Of a DNA stretch of 7,050 nucleotides, positions 1 to 5,769 are shown piece by piece. How positions within the stretch are numbered: position 1 is the first letter of the stretch; each line of letters opens with the position of its first letter. Both the position numbers and the translations under genes were made by a program. Source of the stretch: an uncultured Ruminococcus sp. (GTDB lineage Bacteria; Bacillota; Clostridia; Oscillospirales; Ruminococcaceae); contig UQXS01000127.1 of assembly GCA_900545125.1 (NCBI GenBank), positions 1-7,050 of the forward strand. The letters run 5' to 3'. The notes beneath the pieces were generated by a model. The model was not told the DNA's origin. It saw only the letters and a program-made list of their open reading frames with translations, and made no database searches.

Positions 1-1359
1 AGGTTTAATGCTGTCAGTTGACATTTGCACACCGGTAACGGCGGCAGCTCTTGTTCCAGCTTCGGTCACTTCGATGTGCGTCTTGTGAATAACGGAACTA
101 ATATAGAAATGTCCGTCTATGGCAGCCATTTTCGTGAAATCAGCTTCTTCAGGAGCAAATGCAGCAGGCATTCCCATATCTTTCAGCGTTTCATTAAGTT
201 TAGTTTCAAAATCATATTCAAACTTTGGAAGCCCTGCGCTGACATCAGTGATCTGCGGTTCAGAGAGAATACGGTTAAGTTCGTCGGCAGTGAGACTGTT
301 TATATAATCCGAAAGAACAATTCCTTCATCGGGAAGAATTGCCGCAAACGCATAGCGCCCGCCGCTGTAATATTTCATGAAGCCCTCTGCATTCTCGCCC
401 TCAAGATAGCAGGATTCAGTTGAATACATCATCCGGGCAGTCTGTACATCACCTTTATAATCGGTAAAGTATGAATCGGCAACATCGGTTTCCATGTATG
501 GTTCAAGCCATTTAGCGTCAAAAGCGACTGCATTTATCAAATACATCAGCGTATAAGGAGAAATGTCCTTTACCAGTTCCGTTATCATTTTATCGGTTTT
601 TTCACTAACCCAGTTATTGATATCCTTTACAGTTGTAGAGTCAAAAGGAGCAGCAAAAAAGTCAGCGCCATAATAGTCGGCATTTTTTTGCAGGAAATCA
701 GGGTTTACCGTGAACAGCCCCTCAGCATCCCTCGACCAGATCGAATTTGCTGTAGAAAGTTTACAGCATTCGCCGTCAGGCTGAGAAACTCTCTGTGTAT
801 ACAGGTATTCGTTGAGTCTGTCAATGGACATTCCACTCAGAACTTTTTCCATTTCAGCTTTGGTCTCGCCGTCTGCGCCGTTTGCGGTCATAGCAAGAGC
901 CTGCATAACAGAATATGGCGATACAAGAGTATTGGTATTGTCATGTATCTCACGCTTCATCATTTCAAGAGCAAATTCAGTTTGTCCGAGAATGAATTCA
1001 CTGTCGGCTTCTGCGCCGGAGACTTCCGCCGATTTTATTCCGTCCGACAGATTTTTTGCAAAAAACTCCGGCGGAATCACTACCCCCTGTTTCACAAGTT
1101 CCTTGCACATAATATTGAGATCAAAACTGTCAATTACATTGTCTTTGCAGAAATCAACATTTTCCCAGTTTTCCAGTCCGCCTGAGCCTATTATCCACTT
1201 CTGCGTCATAACTGCATCGGCAATAGTAAATTCTCCGTCATTGTTTGCATCACCCATGAGAGTTACGTCTGCTGATACGTCAGCAGGAGACTGTATTGCC
1301 AGCATCGGCGCAGCCATACACAGACTCATTGCAGCTGCAAATATTCTTTTAAATTTCAT
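1..1359 (-). CDS. Secreted dockerin-containing serpin (serine/cysteine protease inhibitor), 3' end cut by window edge
   Basis: Reading down from an ATG at 1359, 453 codons stay open to the window edge, so the C-terminus is missing. Residues 1-30 look like a signal peptide (basic MKFKR, hydrophobic core, likely cleavage after VSA). Residues 34-90 form a type I dockerin with two Ca-binding repeats, GDANNDGEFTIADAV and a degenerate second one (DNVIDSFDLNIM). From about 120 onward is a serpin domain: NTLVSPYSVMQALAM, the YLINAVAFDAKW region, and the hinge EVTEAGTRAAAVTG at 430-443. The small residues at P12-P9 are typical of inhibitory serpins. The ungapped hinge count places the scissile bond at Asp449-Ser450. 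The start is supported by AGGAGG (1367-1372) seven bases upstream. By family knowledge, a dockerin serpin is exported and docks on a cohesin of a cellulosome-like scaffold, probably protecting it from proteases. Only a -10-like TATACT (minus strand of 1422-1427) was seen upstream, without a convincing -35. The family call is confident; the target protease is unknown. Confidence 0.93.
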   Translation of the reverse strand, partial: MKFKRIFAAAMSLCMAAPMLAIQSPADVSADVTLMGDANNDGEFTIADAVMTQKWIIGSGGLENWENVDFCKDNVIDSFDLNIMCKELVKQGVVIPPEFFAKNLSDGIKSAEVSGAEADSEFILGQTEFALEMMKREIHDNTNTLVSPYSVMQALAMTANGADGETKAEMEKVLSGMSIDRLNEYLYTQRVSQPDGECCKLSTANSIWSRDAEGLFTVNPDFLQKNADYYGADFFAAPFDSTTVKDINNWVSEKTDKMITELVKDISPYTLMYLINAVAFDAKWLEPYMETDVADSYFTDYKGDVQTARMMYSTESCYLEGENAEGFMKYYSGGRYAFAAILPDEGIVLSDYINSLTADELNRILSEPQITDVSAGLPKFEYDFETKLNETLKDMGMPAAFAPEEADFTKMAAIDGHFYISSVIHKTHIEVTEAGTRAAAVTGVQMSTDSIKP

Positions 1360-1489
1360 AATAAATCCTCCTGTCATTATTTTACCGAACCGTTCGTTTG
1401 TCCTTATCGGTTCATTCATAAAGTATAACGAGAAAAAGCAGAAGATGTGCGGTGTTAAATGTAAACATTTTGTGAATGCTTTCTTAGAC

Positions 1490-1527
1490 TATAATAAAAG
1501 CGCTATGGAACCAATATCCACAGCGCT
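1490..1527 (-). terminator. Rho-independent terminator of the SulP gene
   Basis: Arms 1499-1509 and 1517-1527 pair over 11 bp (AGCGCT core, one G-U pair) with a 7-base loop. On the minus strand the hairpin is followed by TTTTATTAT. It begins 5 bases after the stop codon of the transporter gene, which separates that gene from the serpin downstream. The plus-strand side also has a T-rich stretch, so it may work weakly in both directions. Confidence 0.8.
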
Positions 1528-1532
1528 GATTT

Positions 1533-3230
1533 TTATTTCTTTGTTCGTTTTTCTTTGGCAAGATTCTCCAGTTCCCCTGCACGGATAAGTGCATCGTCGA
1601 TATGACTGCAAAAGTTCTCACTGCCTATTCGCTCTACAAATCCGGCTTTTTCCATAGCCTGCATGGGCTGTTCGTTTACGTGGGAGAAAATAACGGATAT
1701 ATTATGCTTTCTGCATCTCTTGGTGATTTTATCCAGCATTTCCACTCCAGCCGCATCAATAGCCGGAACATTTCTCATACGTATGCAGAGAACGTCGATA
1801 TTCGTATCGTCCAGCATATACCCGAACTTATCGGATGCACCAAAAAACATCGGGCCGTTTATCTCATAAACACGTGTGTTTTCCGGAACTTTCTTTAACG
1901 TGATATTATCAGGGTCAGTATCTTCGTCGTCCATATATACCCAGCCGTGAACTTCAGTAACATCTGCCATCCGCTTCATGAACAGGAAAGCGGCAAGTAC
2001 CATTCCTGCACCGATAGCAACTACAAGGTCAAACACAACAGTGAGTATGAGCGTTACAAAAAGTACTGCAATATCGCTTTTGGGAGCGTGCTGACAAGTA
2101 TTGACAATTCCTCTCCAACCGCACATATTATAAGCAACTACAAAGAGAATTGCGGCGATTGCCGGCATAGGAAAACTCTTTGCATAAGGCATAAGCAAAA
2201 CAAGTATGATGAGCACTACAACGGCATGAACCATTCCGGCAACAGGAGTTCTTCCGCCGTTTTTTATGTTTGCTGCCGTTCGTGCGATAGCTCCGGTGGC
2301 AGGTATTCCGCCGAAAAAGGCAGATGTGATATTTCCAGCACCCTGAGCAACAAGCTCCATATTTGAACGATGCTTTGAACCTATCATTCCGTCTGCGACA
2401 ACGCACGACAAAAGTGATTCAATAGCCGCAAGTATAGCAATCGTAAAGGCGTTGGGGATAAGTGCTCTGATTTTGGAAAAACTCACTTCCGGCACACTGA
2501 ATGCAGGCGGTTTTGAGGATATATCGTACAAATCTCCAATGGTATTTACATCCATACCCGAATATTTAACCACAAGCGACGCAGCTATGACCGCAACAAG
2601 TGAGGGCGGTATCTTATTCAGTTTTTTAGGCCAGATAATAAGAATAGCAAGGGACATCAGTCCGATAAGAAACGCCTGATAATTGAAAGTTCCGGCATGA
2701 CGAACAAGTGCGGCTATTTTTCCGGTGGTCTCTATGGGCGATTCACCTTTGAAATCCATACCGCAGAAGTCCTTTATCTGACCTATGAGTATGGTTACGG
2801 CAATACCGAATGTAAATCCGGATGTTATGGTATTTGGTATGTATTTGATAAGACTTCCGAACCGGCACAATCCCATTATAATAAGGAAAATTCCTGCCAT
2901 GACAGTGGATATCATCAGACCGTCCATACCGTCGGCAGCAACGATACCTGCAACGATAGTCGCAAATGCGGCAGTAGGTCCCGCTATCTGTACACGGCTT
3001 CCTCCAAGCAGCGAAACTACAAAGCCTGCCGTAACCGCAGTATACAGACCTTGTTCAGGTCTTACACCGGATGCAAGAGCTAATGCAATTGAAAGGGGCA
3101 GAGCAATTATCGCAACAATAATTCCCGAAACTATGTCCTTGAACAACTGCTGACCGGAGTAATTTTTCATTACCGAAAAAAGTTTCGGTTTAAGCTTTTC
3201 TTCCGTTGGCTTTTTTACAACTGATTCCAT
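1533..3230 (-). CDS. SulP-family anion transporter with C-terminal STAS domain
   Basis: This 565-residue protein has the usual SulP length. It is an inner-membrane carrier or channel for anions such as sulfate, bicarbonate or dicarboxylates; the substrate cannot be read from the sequence. A hydrophobic core of about a dozen segments covers residues 30-420. It carries the SulP signature near 46-95 (ALPLSIALALASGVRPEQGL, then QIAGPTAAFA), the conserved acidic residue Glu271 in AAIESLLS, and GGIPATGAIARTAANIKNGG at 307-326. Residues about 450-550 form a STAS domain. Its IDAAGVEML loop keeps the Asp but has Ala where anti-sigma antagonists have the phosphorylated Ser or Thr, so it is not expected to be phosphorylated there. 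The ATG at 3230 follows AGAGGG at good spacing. The gene is monocistronic: its own promoter lies at 3268-3296 and a terminator directly follows the stop. The family is certain; calling it sulfate permease or BicA-like would be a guess. Confidence 0.93.
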   Translation of the reverse strand: MESVVKKPTEEKLKPKLFSVMKNYSGQQLFKDIVSGIIVAIIALPLSIALALASGVRPEQGLYTAVTAGFVVSLLGGSRVQIAGPTAAFATIVAGIVAADGMDGLMISTVMAGIFLIIMGLCRFGSLIKYIPNTITSGFTFGIAVTILIGQIKDFCGMDFKGESPIETTGKIAALVRHAGTFNYQAFLIGLMSLAILIIWPKKLNKIPPSLVAVIAASLVVKYSGMDVNTIGDLYDISSKPPAFSVPEVSFSKIRALIPNAFTIAILAAIESLLSCVVADGMIGSKHRSNMELVAQGAGNITSAFFGGIPATGAIARTAANIKNGGRTPVAGMVHAVVVLIILVLLMPYAKSFPMPAIAAILFVVAYNMCGWRGIVNTCQHAPKSDIAVLFVTLILTVVFDLVVAIGAGMVLAAFLFMKRMADVTEVHGWVYMDDEDTDPDNITLKKVPENTRVYEINGPMFFGASDKFGYMLDDTNIDVLCIRMRNVPAIDAAGVEMLDKITKRCRKHNISVIFSHVNEQPMQAMEKAGFVERIGSENFCSHIDDALIRAGELENLAKEKRTKK

Positions 3231-3267
3231 ATTTTTCCCTCTCTATTTTAATTCTCAACAAATCAAT

Positions 3268-3296
3268 ATTATAGCACCATTTCATTTTGTTTACAA
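3268..3296 (-). promoter_or_regulatory. Sigma-70-type promoter of the SulP gene
   Basis: On the minus strand TTGTAA (3291-3296) and TATAAT (3268-3273) are separated by exactly 17 bases. The predicted start near 3261 gives a leader of about 30 bases before the SulP ATG. No operator or riboswitch-like fold was seen in this short leader. Confidence 0.75.
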
Positions 3297-3389
3297 GGTA
3301 TTTTAACGATTGGTGCCAGATTTCCACGTTTTAAATAATATAAACAAATTTCAACAAAAAGTATTGTTGAATACGTGAAAGAAATTCTC

Positions 3390-3418
3390 TTGACTTTCTG
3401 CAAATTCCATGGTATAAT
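3390..3418 (+). promoter_or_regulatory. Promoter of tRNA-Leu
   Basis: TTGACT (3390-3395), a 17-base spacer and a perfect TATAAT (3413-3418) lie 15 bases before the mature tRNA 5' end. This is a strong vegetative promoter, divergent from the SulP promoter. Confidence 0.85.
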
Positions 3419-3432
3419 ATATATATTGACGT

Positions 3433-3519
3433 GCCGCTGTGGTGGAATAGGCAGACACAAGGGACTTAAAATCCCTCGCTGGCAACAGCGTACCGGTTCA
3501 AGTCCGGTTAGCGGCACCA
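3433..3519 (+). tRNA. tRNA-Leu (anticodon UAA), CCA encoded
   Basis: The 87-base gene folds as a class II tRNA. The acceptor stem GCCGCTG pairs with TAGCGGC (one G-U). There is a D-arm with GG in the loop, and the anticodon stem AGGGA/TCCCT (3460-3464/3472-3476) encloses CTTAAAA, with anticodon TAA at 3467-3469. A long variable arm CGCTGGCAACAGCG, a T-arm CCGGTTCAAGTCCGG, discriminator A and CCA at 3517-3519 complete it. It reads UUA and UUG codons. It is complete and has its own promoter and terminator, so it should be functional. It lies beside a tyrosine integrase gene that reads toward it, which makes its 3' end a candidate attachment site for the neighbouring element. Confidence 0.97.
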
Positions 3520-3523
3520 TCGA

Positions 3524-3559
3524 AAGAATGTCGATTTTACGGCATTCTTTTCTTATTTT
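3524..3559 (+). terminator. Rho-independent terminator after tRNA-Leu
   Basis: AAGAATGTCG (3524-3533) pairs with CGGCATTCTT (3540-3549) as a 10-bp stem with one G-U pair and a 6-base loop, followed by TTCTTATTTT. It starts four bases after the CCA end and should end the tRNA transcript. Confidence 0.85.
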
Positions 3560-3570
3560 CTGACTAATTT

Positions 3571-3635
3571 GGTAGAAAAGTTTCTTGTGAATGAGCGTTT
3601 TTCTACCGGATTTCTACCAAATTTTCTACCAAAAT
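3571..3635. repeat. TTCTACC repeat cluster, possible integrase arm-type sites (left)
   Basis: Three direct copies of TTCTACC begin at 3601, 3612 and 3624, that is 11-12 bp or about one helical turn apart. Their shared form is TTCTACCRRAWT. A fourth, inverted copy (TTGGTAGAAAAG) lies at 3569-3580. Similar copies occur upstream of int (5198-5241), and one GGTAGAA lies inside the tRNA-like stretch (3746-3752). Phased short repeats between an integrase gene and a tRNA suit arm-type integrase or excisionase binding sites. That role is inferred; the repeats are directly visible. Confidence 0.6.
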
Positions 3636-3737
3636 CGCTGCTTTTTTCAATTTCACTTTCATTTTTGGTCTTAGCACAAAAGATTTTTATCCCCCGTGTC
3701 AAGTTGACCTGATTAACTTTTTTACTTTTTTTATAAT

Positions 3738-3770
3738 GCCGCCGTGGTAGAATGGGTAGACGATCGGCAC
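3738..3770 (+). pseudogene. tRNA-Leu-like 5' half (remnant or tRNA mimic) next to int
   Basis: This 33-bp stretch matches the first 33 bases of the tRNA-Leu at 3433 at 24 positions, including 20 of the first 24. It covers the acceptor 5' strand (GCCGC.G), the position 8-13 region and the D-loop (GAATnGGnAGAC). No anticodon arm, variable arm, T-arm or acceptor 3' strand follows, and the D-stem bases would pair poorly, so it cannot be a working tRNA. A TATAAT sits directly before it (3732-3737). Possible readings are a tRNA cut by integration, a decayed copy carried by the element, or part of a short RNA ending at the next terminator. Confidence 0.5.
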
Positions 3771-3776
3771 ACTATT

Positions 3777-3813
3777 ATCGCAGGTTCTCAGGTTGAGGAC
3801 TTGCGATTTTTTT
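3777..3813 (+). terminator. Strong plus-strand terminator overlapping the integrase stop codon
   Basis: TCGCAGGTTCTC (3778-3789) pairs with GAGGACTTGCGA (3795-3806) over 12 bp with two G-U pairs. The loop is 5 bases and seven T follow on the plus strand. An A-T pair (3777/3807) can extend the stem. On the minus strand no T-run follows, so it is not the terminator of int even though the int stop codon (3788-3790) lies in its left arm. It would end transcription entering from the tRNA side, antisense to the tail of int. Confidence 0.75.
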
Positions 3814-5107
3814 CGTCCTCTGAACCTTTATCATGGATAGCCTGTTCCGTATCTGTACTGTCTCCACCCAACACTTTGGCGATAGTCTCCGCAGACTCCA
3901 CTTTGGAATGAAAGTCGAGGTGACTATAAAAATTGGCTGTAACATTAAATGTTGAATGTCCAAGCCACTCCTGGATCGCCTTCATGGATACTCCGTTTGC
4001 CAGCAACAGACTGGCACATGAATGACGAAGATCATGGAATCGAATGTGTTTGAGCTTATTTTTCTTAATGATGTACTTGAAGTGAGTAGTTACAAAGTTT
4101 GGCGTAATCAGCTTACCGAAGTTGTCACGGCACACAAAGCCGTCATATTCCCTGTCAAAGTCTTTACCGAGGAGCTTCGAGTAGTATTCTTCAAGGTTTT
4201 TGCGTTCTATTAGCATCTGCTCAATATGAGGAATCAAGGGAAAAGTTCTTACACTGGACTCAGTTTTAAGCTGATTTTCGACAAAAATCATTTCTTTGCC
4301 GCCGCCATAAGTGCTGGAAACCTTACGGCGAACCGTGAGTTTCTTTTCCTCAAAGTTGACGGAATCCCACTTCAAACCAATTATCTCGCTCTTGCGAAGT
4401 CCGTAGTAGGCTGCAATATGTACCACAAGTTCAAGTCTATCGCCCTTGAATACTTCAAAGAGCTGTTCCAACTCGTCCTTGTTGTAGAAATTGGCTTCAA
4501 ACTTCTGGATTTTCGGCAGTTCAACCTTATCTGCGACGTTTACATCGAGCATATCCATTTTTACAGCATATTTTAGTGCTTTGTGGATATTGGCATGGTA
4601 ATGCTTTACCGAATTGCCCGAAAGACCGCTGTTGAACTTATCGTTATAGAACTGCTGAAGCTGTAAAGCTGTCAGGTTGCCAAGAAGAAGATGCGGATAA
4701 CGCTCGTCAAAATAGTTTTTGATCCTGGTGATATAGCGATTGTAGCTTTCATAAGAGGTTCGTGCGATTGTCGGTCTGATTGTTTCAAGCCAGTAGTCAA
4801 GAAATGCTGTGAACTCAAAACTTGTCTTGCATACAGCATCATCACTGAGAACCTCCTCGCTGAGTTCTGTCTTTTCCTTTGGGGTTTCCTTGACTTTTGT
4901 TAAGCTGCCTGTGAGAAACTCCTCATAGAACTTTGCTACTATTACGTTCACCTTTGCTGTCAGTGCTTTATAAGAACAGTCAACAGGCAAATCGGTTGTA
5001 ACCCATTTTCTCTTACGCTTGCCACTATCGTCCTTGAAATCAAAGACAACATAGTTTTTGCCCTTCTTTTCGGCAATAATGTACTTAAAAGGCAGACTTG
5101 CTTTCAT
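3788..5107 (-). CDS. int: Tyrosine recombinase / integrase of the mobile element
   Basis: This is a 439-residue site-specific recombinase that cuts and joins attachment sites through a 3'-phosphotyrosine. Residues 5-65 look like an arm-binding N-terminal domain (basic KGKNYVVFDFKDDSGKRKRK). Residues about 95-200 form the SAM-like core-binding domain, and about 205-410 the catalytic domain. All catalytic residues are visible: Arg238 (YYGLRKSE), Lys281 on the beta-hairpin, His358 and Arg361 in HDLRH, His384 in WLGHS, and Tyr394 in NFYSHLD. The last 25 residues are a hydrophilic low-complexity tail. The length is slightly above that of the Tn916 integrase. The ATG at 5107 follows AGGAGG (5116-5121) by eight bases. 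It has its own promoter (5164-5192) and the excisionase-like gene is upstream on the same strand. It should be active; the target site is inferred to be at or near tRNA-Leu. Confidence 0.95.
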   Translation of the reverse strand: MKASLPFKYIIAEKKGKNYVVFDFKDDSGKRKRKWVTTDLPVDCSYKALTAKVNVIVAKFYEEFLTGSLTKVKETPKEKTELSEEVLSDDAVCKTSFEFTAFLDYWLETIRPTIARTSYESYNRYITRIKNYFDERYPHLLLGNLTALQLQQFYNDKFNSGLSGNSVKHYHANIHKALKYAVKMDMLDVNVADKVELPKIQKFEANFYNKDELEQLFEVFKGDRLELVVHIAAYYGLRKSEIIGLKWDSVNFEEKKLTVRRKVSSTYGGGKEMIFVENQLKTESSVRTFPLIPHIEQMLIERKNLEEYYSKLLGKDFDREYDGFVCRDNFGKLITPNFVTTHFKYIIKKNKLKHIRFHDLRHSCASLLLANGVSMKAIQEWLGHSTFNVTANFYSHLDFHSKVESAETIAKVLGGDSTDTEQAIHDKGSEDEKNRKSST

Positions 5108-5163
5108 TATATTATCCTCCTTATGTCGAAAGCGGTGGTCTGCGCTATTGACCTCATAACTAT

Positions 5164-5192
5164 ATTGTAGCGCGATACAAAGTCATTTGCAA
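5164..5192 (-). promoter_or_regulatory. Promoter of the integrase gene
   Basis: On the minus strand TTGCAA (5187-5192) and TACAAT (5164-5169) are 17 bases apart, giving a leader of about 50 bases before the int ATG. TTCTACC-like repeats lie just upstream of the -35, so the promoter may be controlled by Int or Xis binding. Confidence 0.65.
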
Positions 5193-5197
5193 GCGTT

Positions 5198-5241
5198 TTC
5201 CTACCACTTCTACAAAATTTGACACAAGGGACATTTCTACC
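5198..5241. repeat. TTCTACC-like repeats upstream of int (right cluster)
   Basis: TTCCTACC (5198-5205), TTCTACA (5208-5214) and TTCTACC (5235-5241) lie between the int -35 and the end of the excisionase-like gene. They share orientation and core with the cluster at 3601-3630. Two of the three carry one change or an extra base, so this cluster is weaker. It may be an Int or Xis site that also controls the int promoter. Confidence 0.4.
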
Positions 5242-5243
5242 AG

Positions 5244-5462
5244 TTATTTTTGTGCGCATTGCAGAACGAAATCTATAATCGTAGCTTTTGCGACCTTGAT
5301 TGTTCTACCACAAGGAATTTTTTTGAGTTGTCCTTCCTTGATAAGCTGATAAACCTTTTTCTTTCCATAGCCGAGAATTTCACATAAGTCCTTTACTTCC
5401 AGTATCTCAGGATATTCGCTATACATATTCTTATATACAACTTCAAGCGGTATTGAATCCAT
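5244..5462 (-). CDS. xis: Excisionase-like small DNA-binding protein (MerR-type HTH)
   Basis: This 72-residue protein is close in size to Tn916 Xis. Residues about 20-66 form a winged helix-turn-helix of the excisionase/MerR N-terminal type: EILEVKDLCEILGYGKKKVY is the HTH, with recognition helix near 31-44. LKKIPCGRTIKVAKA is the wing, followed by a last helix ending FVLQCAQK. By family it bends DNA at the attachment site and directs the integrase toward excision. It may also affect int transcription. The ATG at 5462 follows AGGAGG by nine bases; another ATG seven bases earlier is out of frame. It is followed by int on the same strand after 136 bases that hold the int promoter. A promoter with a perfect TTGACA lies at 5505-5533. 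The fold is clear; the excisionase role rests on size and position. Confidence 0.85.
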   Translation of the reverse strand: MDSIPLEVVYKNMYSEYPEILEVKDLCEILGYGKKKVYQLIKEGQLKKIPCGRTIKVAKATIIDFVLQCAQK

Positions 5463-5504
5463 AGGACATAACCTCCTTCCTGTCAGAAGAAAAGAAACTG
5501 AAAA

Positions 5505-5533
5505 AGCGTAGATGTTCCATATTCTATTGTCAA
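5505..5533 (-). promoter_or_regulatory. Promoter of the excisionase-like gene
   Basis: On the minus strand a perfect TTGACA (5528-5533) lies 17 bases from TACGCT (5505-5510), which keeps only the TA---T positions of a -10. A strong -35 with a poor -10 often marks an activated or alternative-sigma promoter, and a sigma-like protein is encoded just upstream. The predicted start near 5498 gives a leader of about 36 bases. The promoter lies downstream of the tandem structured elements, so those belong to a different transcript or to read-through. Confidence 0.5.
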
Positions 5534-5568
5534 GATACTAAGTGCATCGTTGTCAGTTATTTTTATGC

Positions 5569-5638
5569 CTGATATTTGATGTACTGTTGGCAGCTTCTCC
5601 TCAAATCGAGAGGAAGCTCCCGACAGCATATCAGCCGT
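5569..5638 (-). ncRNA. Tandem structured RNA-like element, copy 2 (xis-proximal)
   Basis: The outer helix CTGATAT/ATATCAG pairs 5569-5575 with 5628-5634. Inside, CTGT (5584-5587) pairs with ACAG (5623-5626), GG with CC, AGCTT (5592-5596) with AAGCT (5614-5618), and CCTC (5599-5602) with GAGG (5610-5613), leaving a 7-base loop. On the plus strand it carries CTCCCGACAGCAT (5617-5629) and TTGGCA (5587-5592), the two boxes shared with copy 1. Strand is assigned from the flanking genes. There is no T-run after the structure, so it is not a simple terminator. The RNA class is unknown to me. Confidence 0.4.
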
Positions 5639-5662
5639 CAAACAAAACTAAGAGGAATGTGT

Positions 5663-5728
5663 GAGATGCCTTTGGCAATGTACGCTCCGAAGGACGTACA
5701 CTCCCAACAGCATCTCTGCTGTTGACAG
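5663..5728 (-). ncRNA. Tandem structured RNA-like element, copy 1
   Basis: The outer helix GAGATGC/GCATCTC pairs 5663-5669 with 5710-5716, and the inner TGTACG/CGTACA pairs 5679-5684 with 5695-5700. On the minus strand the inner hairpin ends in C-TTCG-G, a stable RNA tetraloop sequence. An alternative 8-bp hairpin CAACAGCA/TGCTGTTG (5705-5712/5717-5724) uses the same bases as one side of the outer helix, so two folds exclude each other. It shares CTCCCAACAGCAT (5701-5713) and TTGGCA (5672-5677) with copy 2 at an offset of 84-85 bp. Function is not known; switching, processing or protein binding are possible. Confidence 0.4.
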
Positions 5729-5769
5729 AAAAATAAAAGAAATTAACATGAAAGCATAGTTGAAAGTAT

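Noticed and set aside
812..1588. 258-codon plus-strand frame opposite the serpin
   Set aside because: It is a shadow of the serpin gene on the other strand, Ser/Ile-rich, and continues through the intergenic terminator. The serpin frame has clear domains, a signal peptide and a ribosome binding site.
2697..3153. Plus-strand frames opposite the SulP gene
   Set aside because: They are shadows of a well-supported membrane protein gene and have no own start signals.
3269..3520. 83-codon minus-strand frame across the tRNA-Leu and the SulP promoter
   Set aside because: It is the antisense of the tRNA (the well-known spurious GLEPVRCCQRG-type translation), starts in the tRNA 3' end and has no ribosome binding site.
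3601..3635. TTCTACC repeats as a CRISPR array
   Set aside because: Units are 11-12 bp without unique spacers of CRISPR length and there are no cas genes; protein-binding sites fit better.
3733..3813. A second functional tRNA at 3738
   Set aside because: No anticodon arm, T-arm or acceptor 3' strand follows, and the D-stem pairs poorly.
5303..5309. A further TTCTACC copy inside the excisionase-like gene
   Set aside because: It lies within the conserved wing codons, so coding constraint or chance explains it.
5569..5728. Tandem hairpins as ordinary terminators of the regulatory operon
   Set aside because: Neither copy is followed by a T-run on either strand, and conserved boxes flanking a variable stem are not needed for termination.
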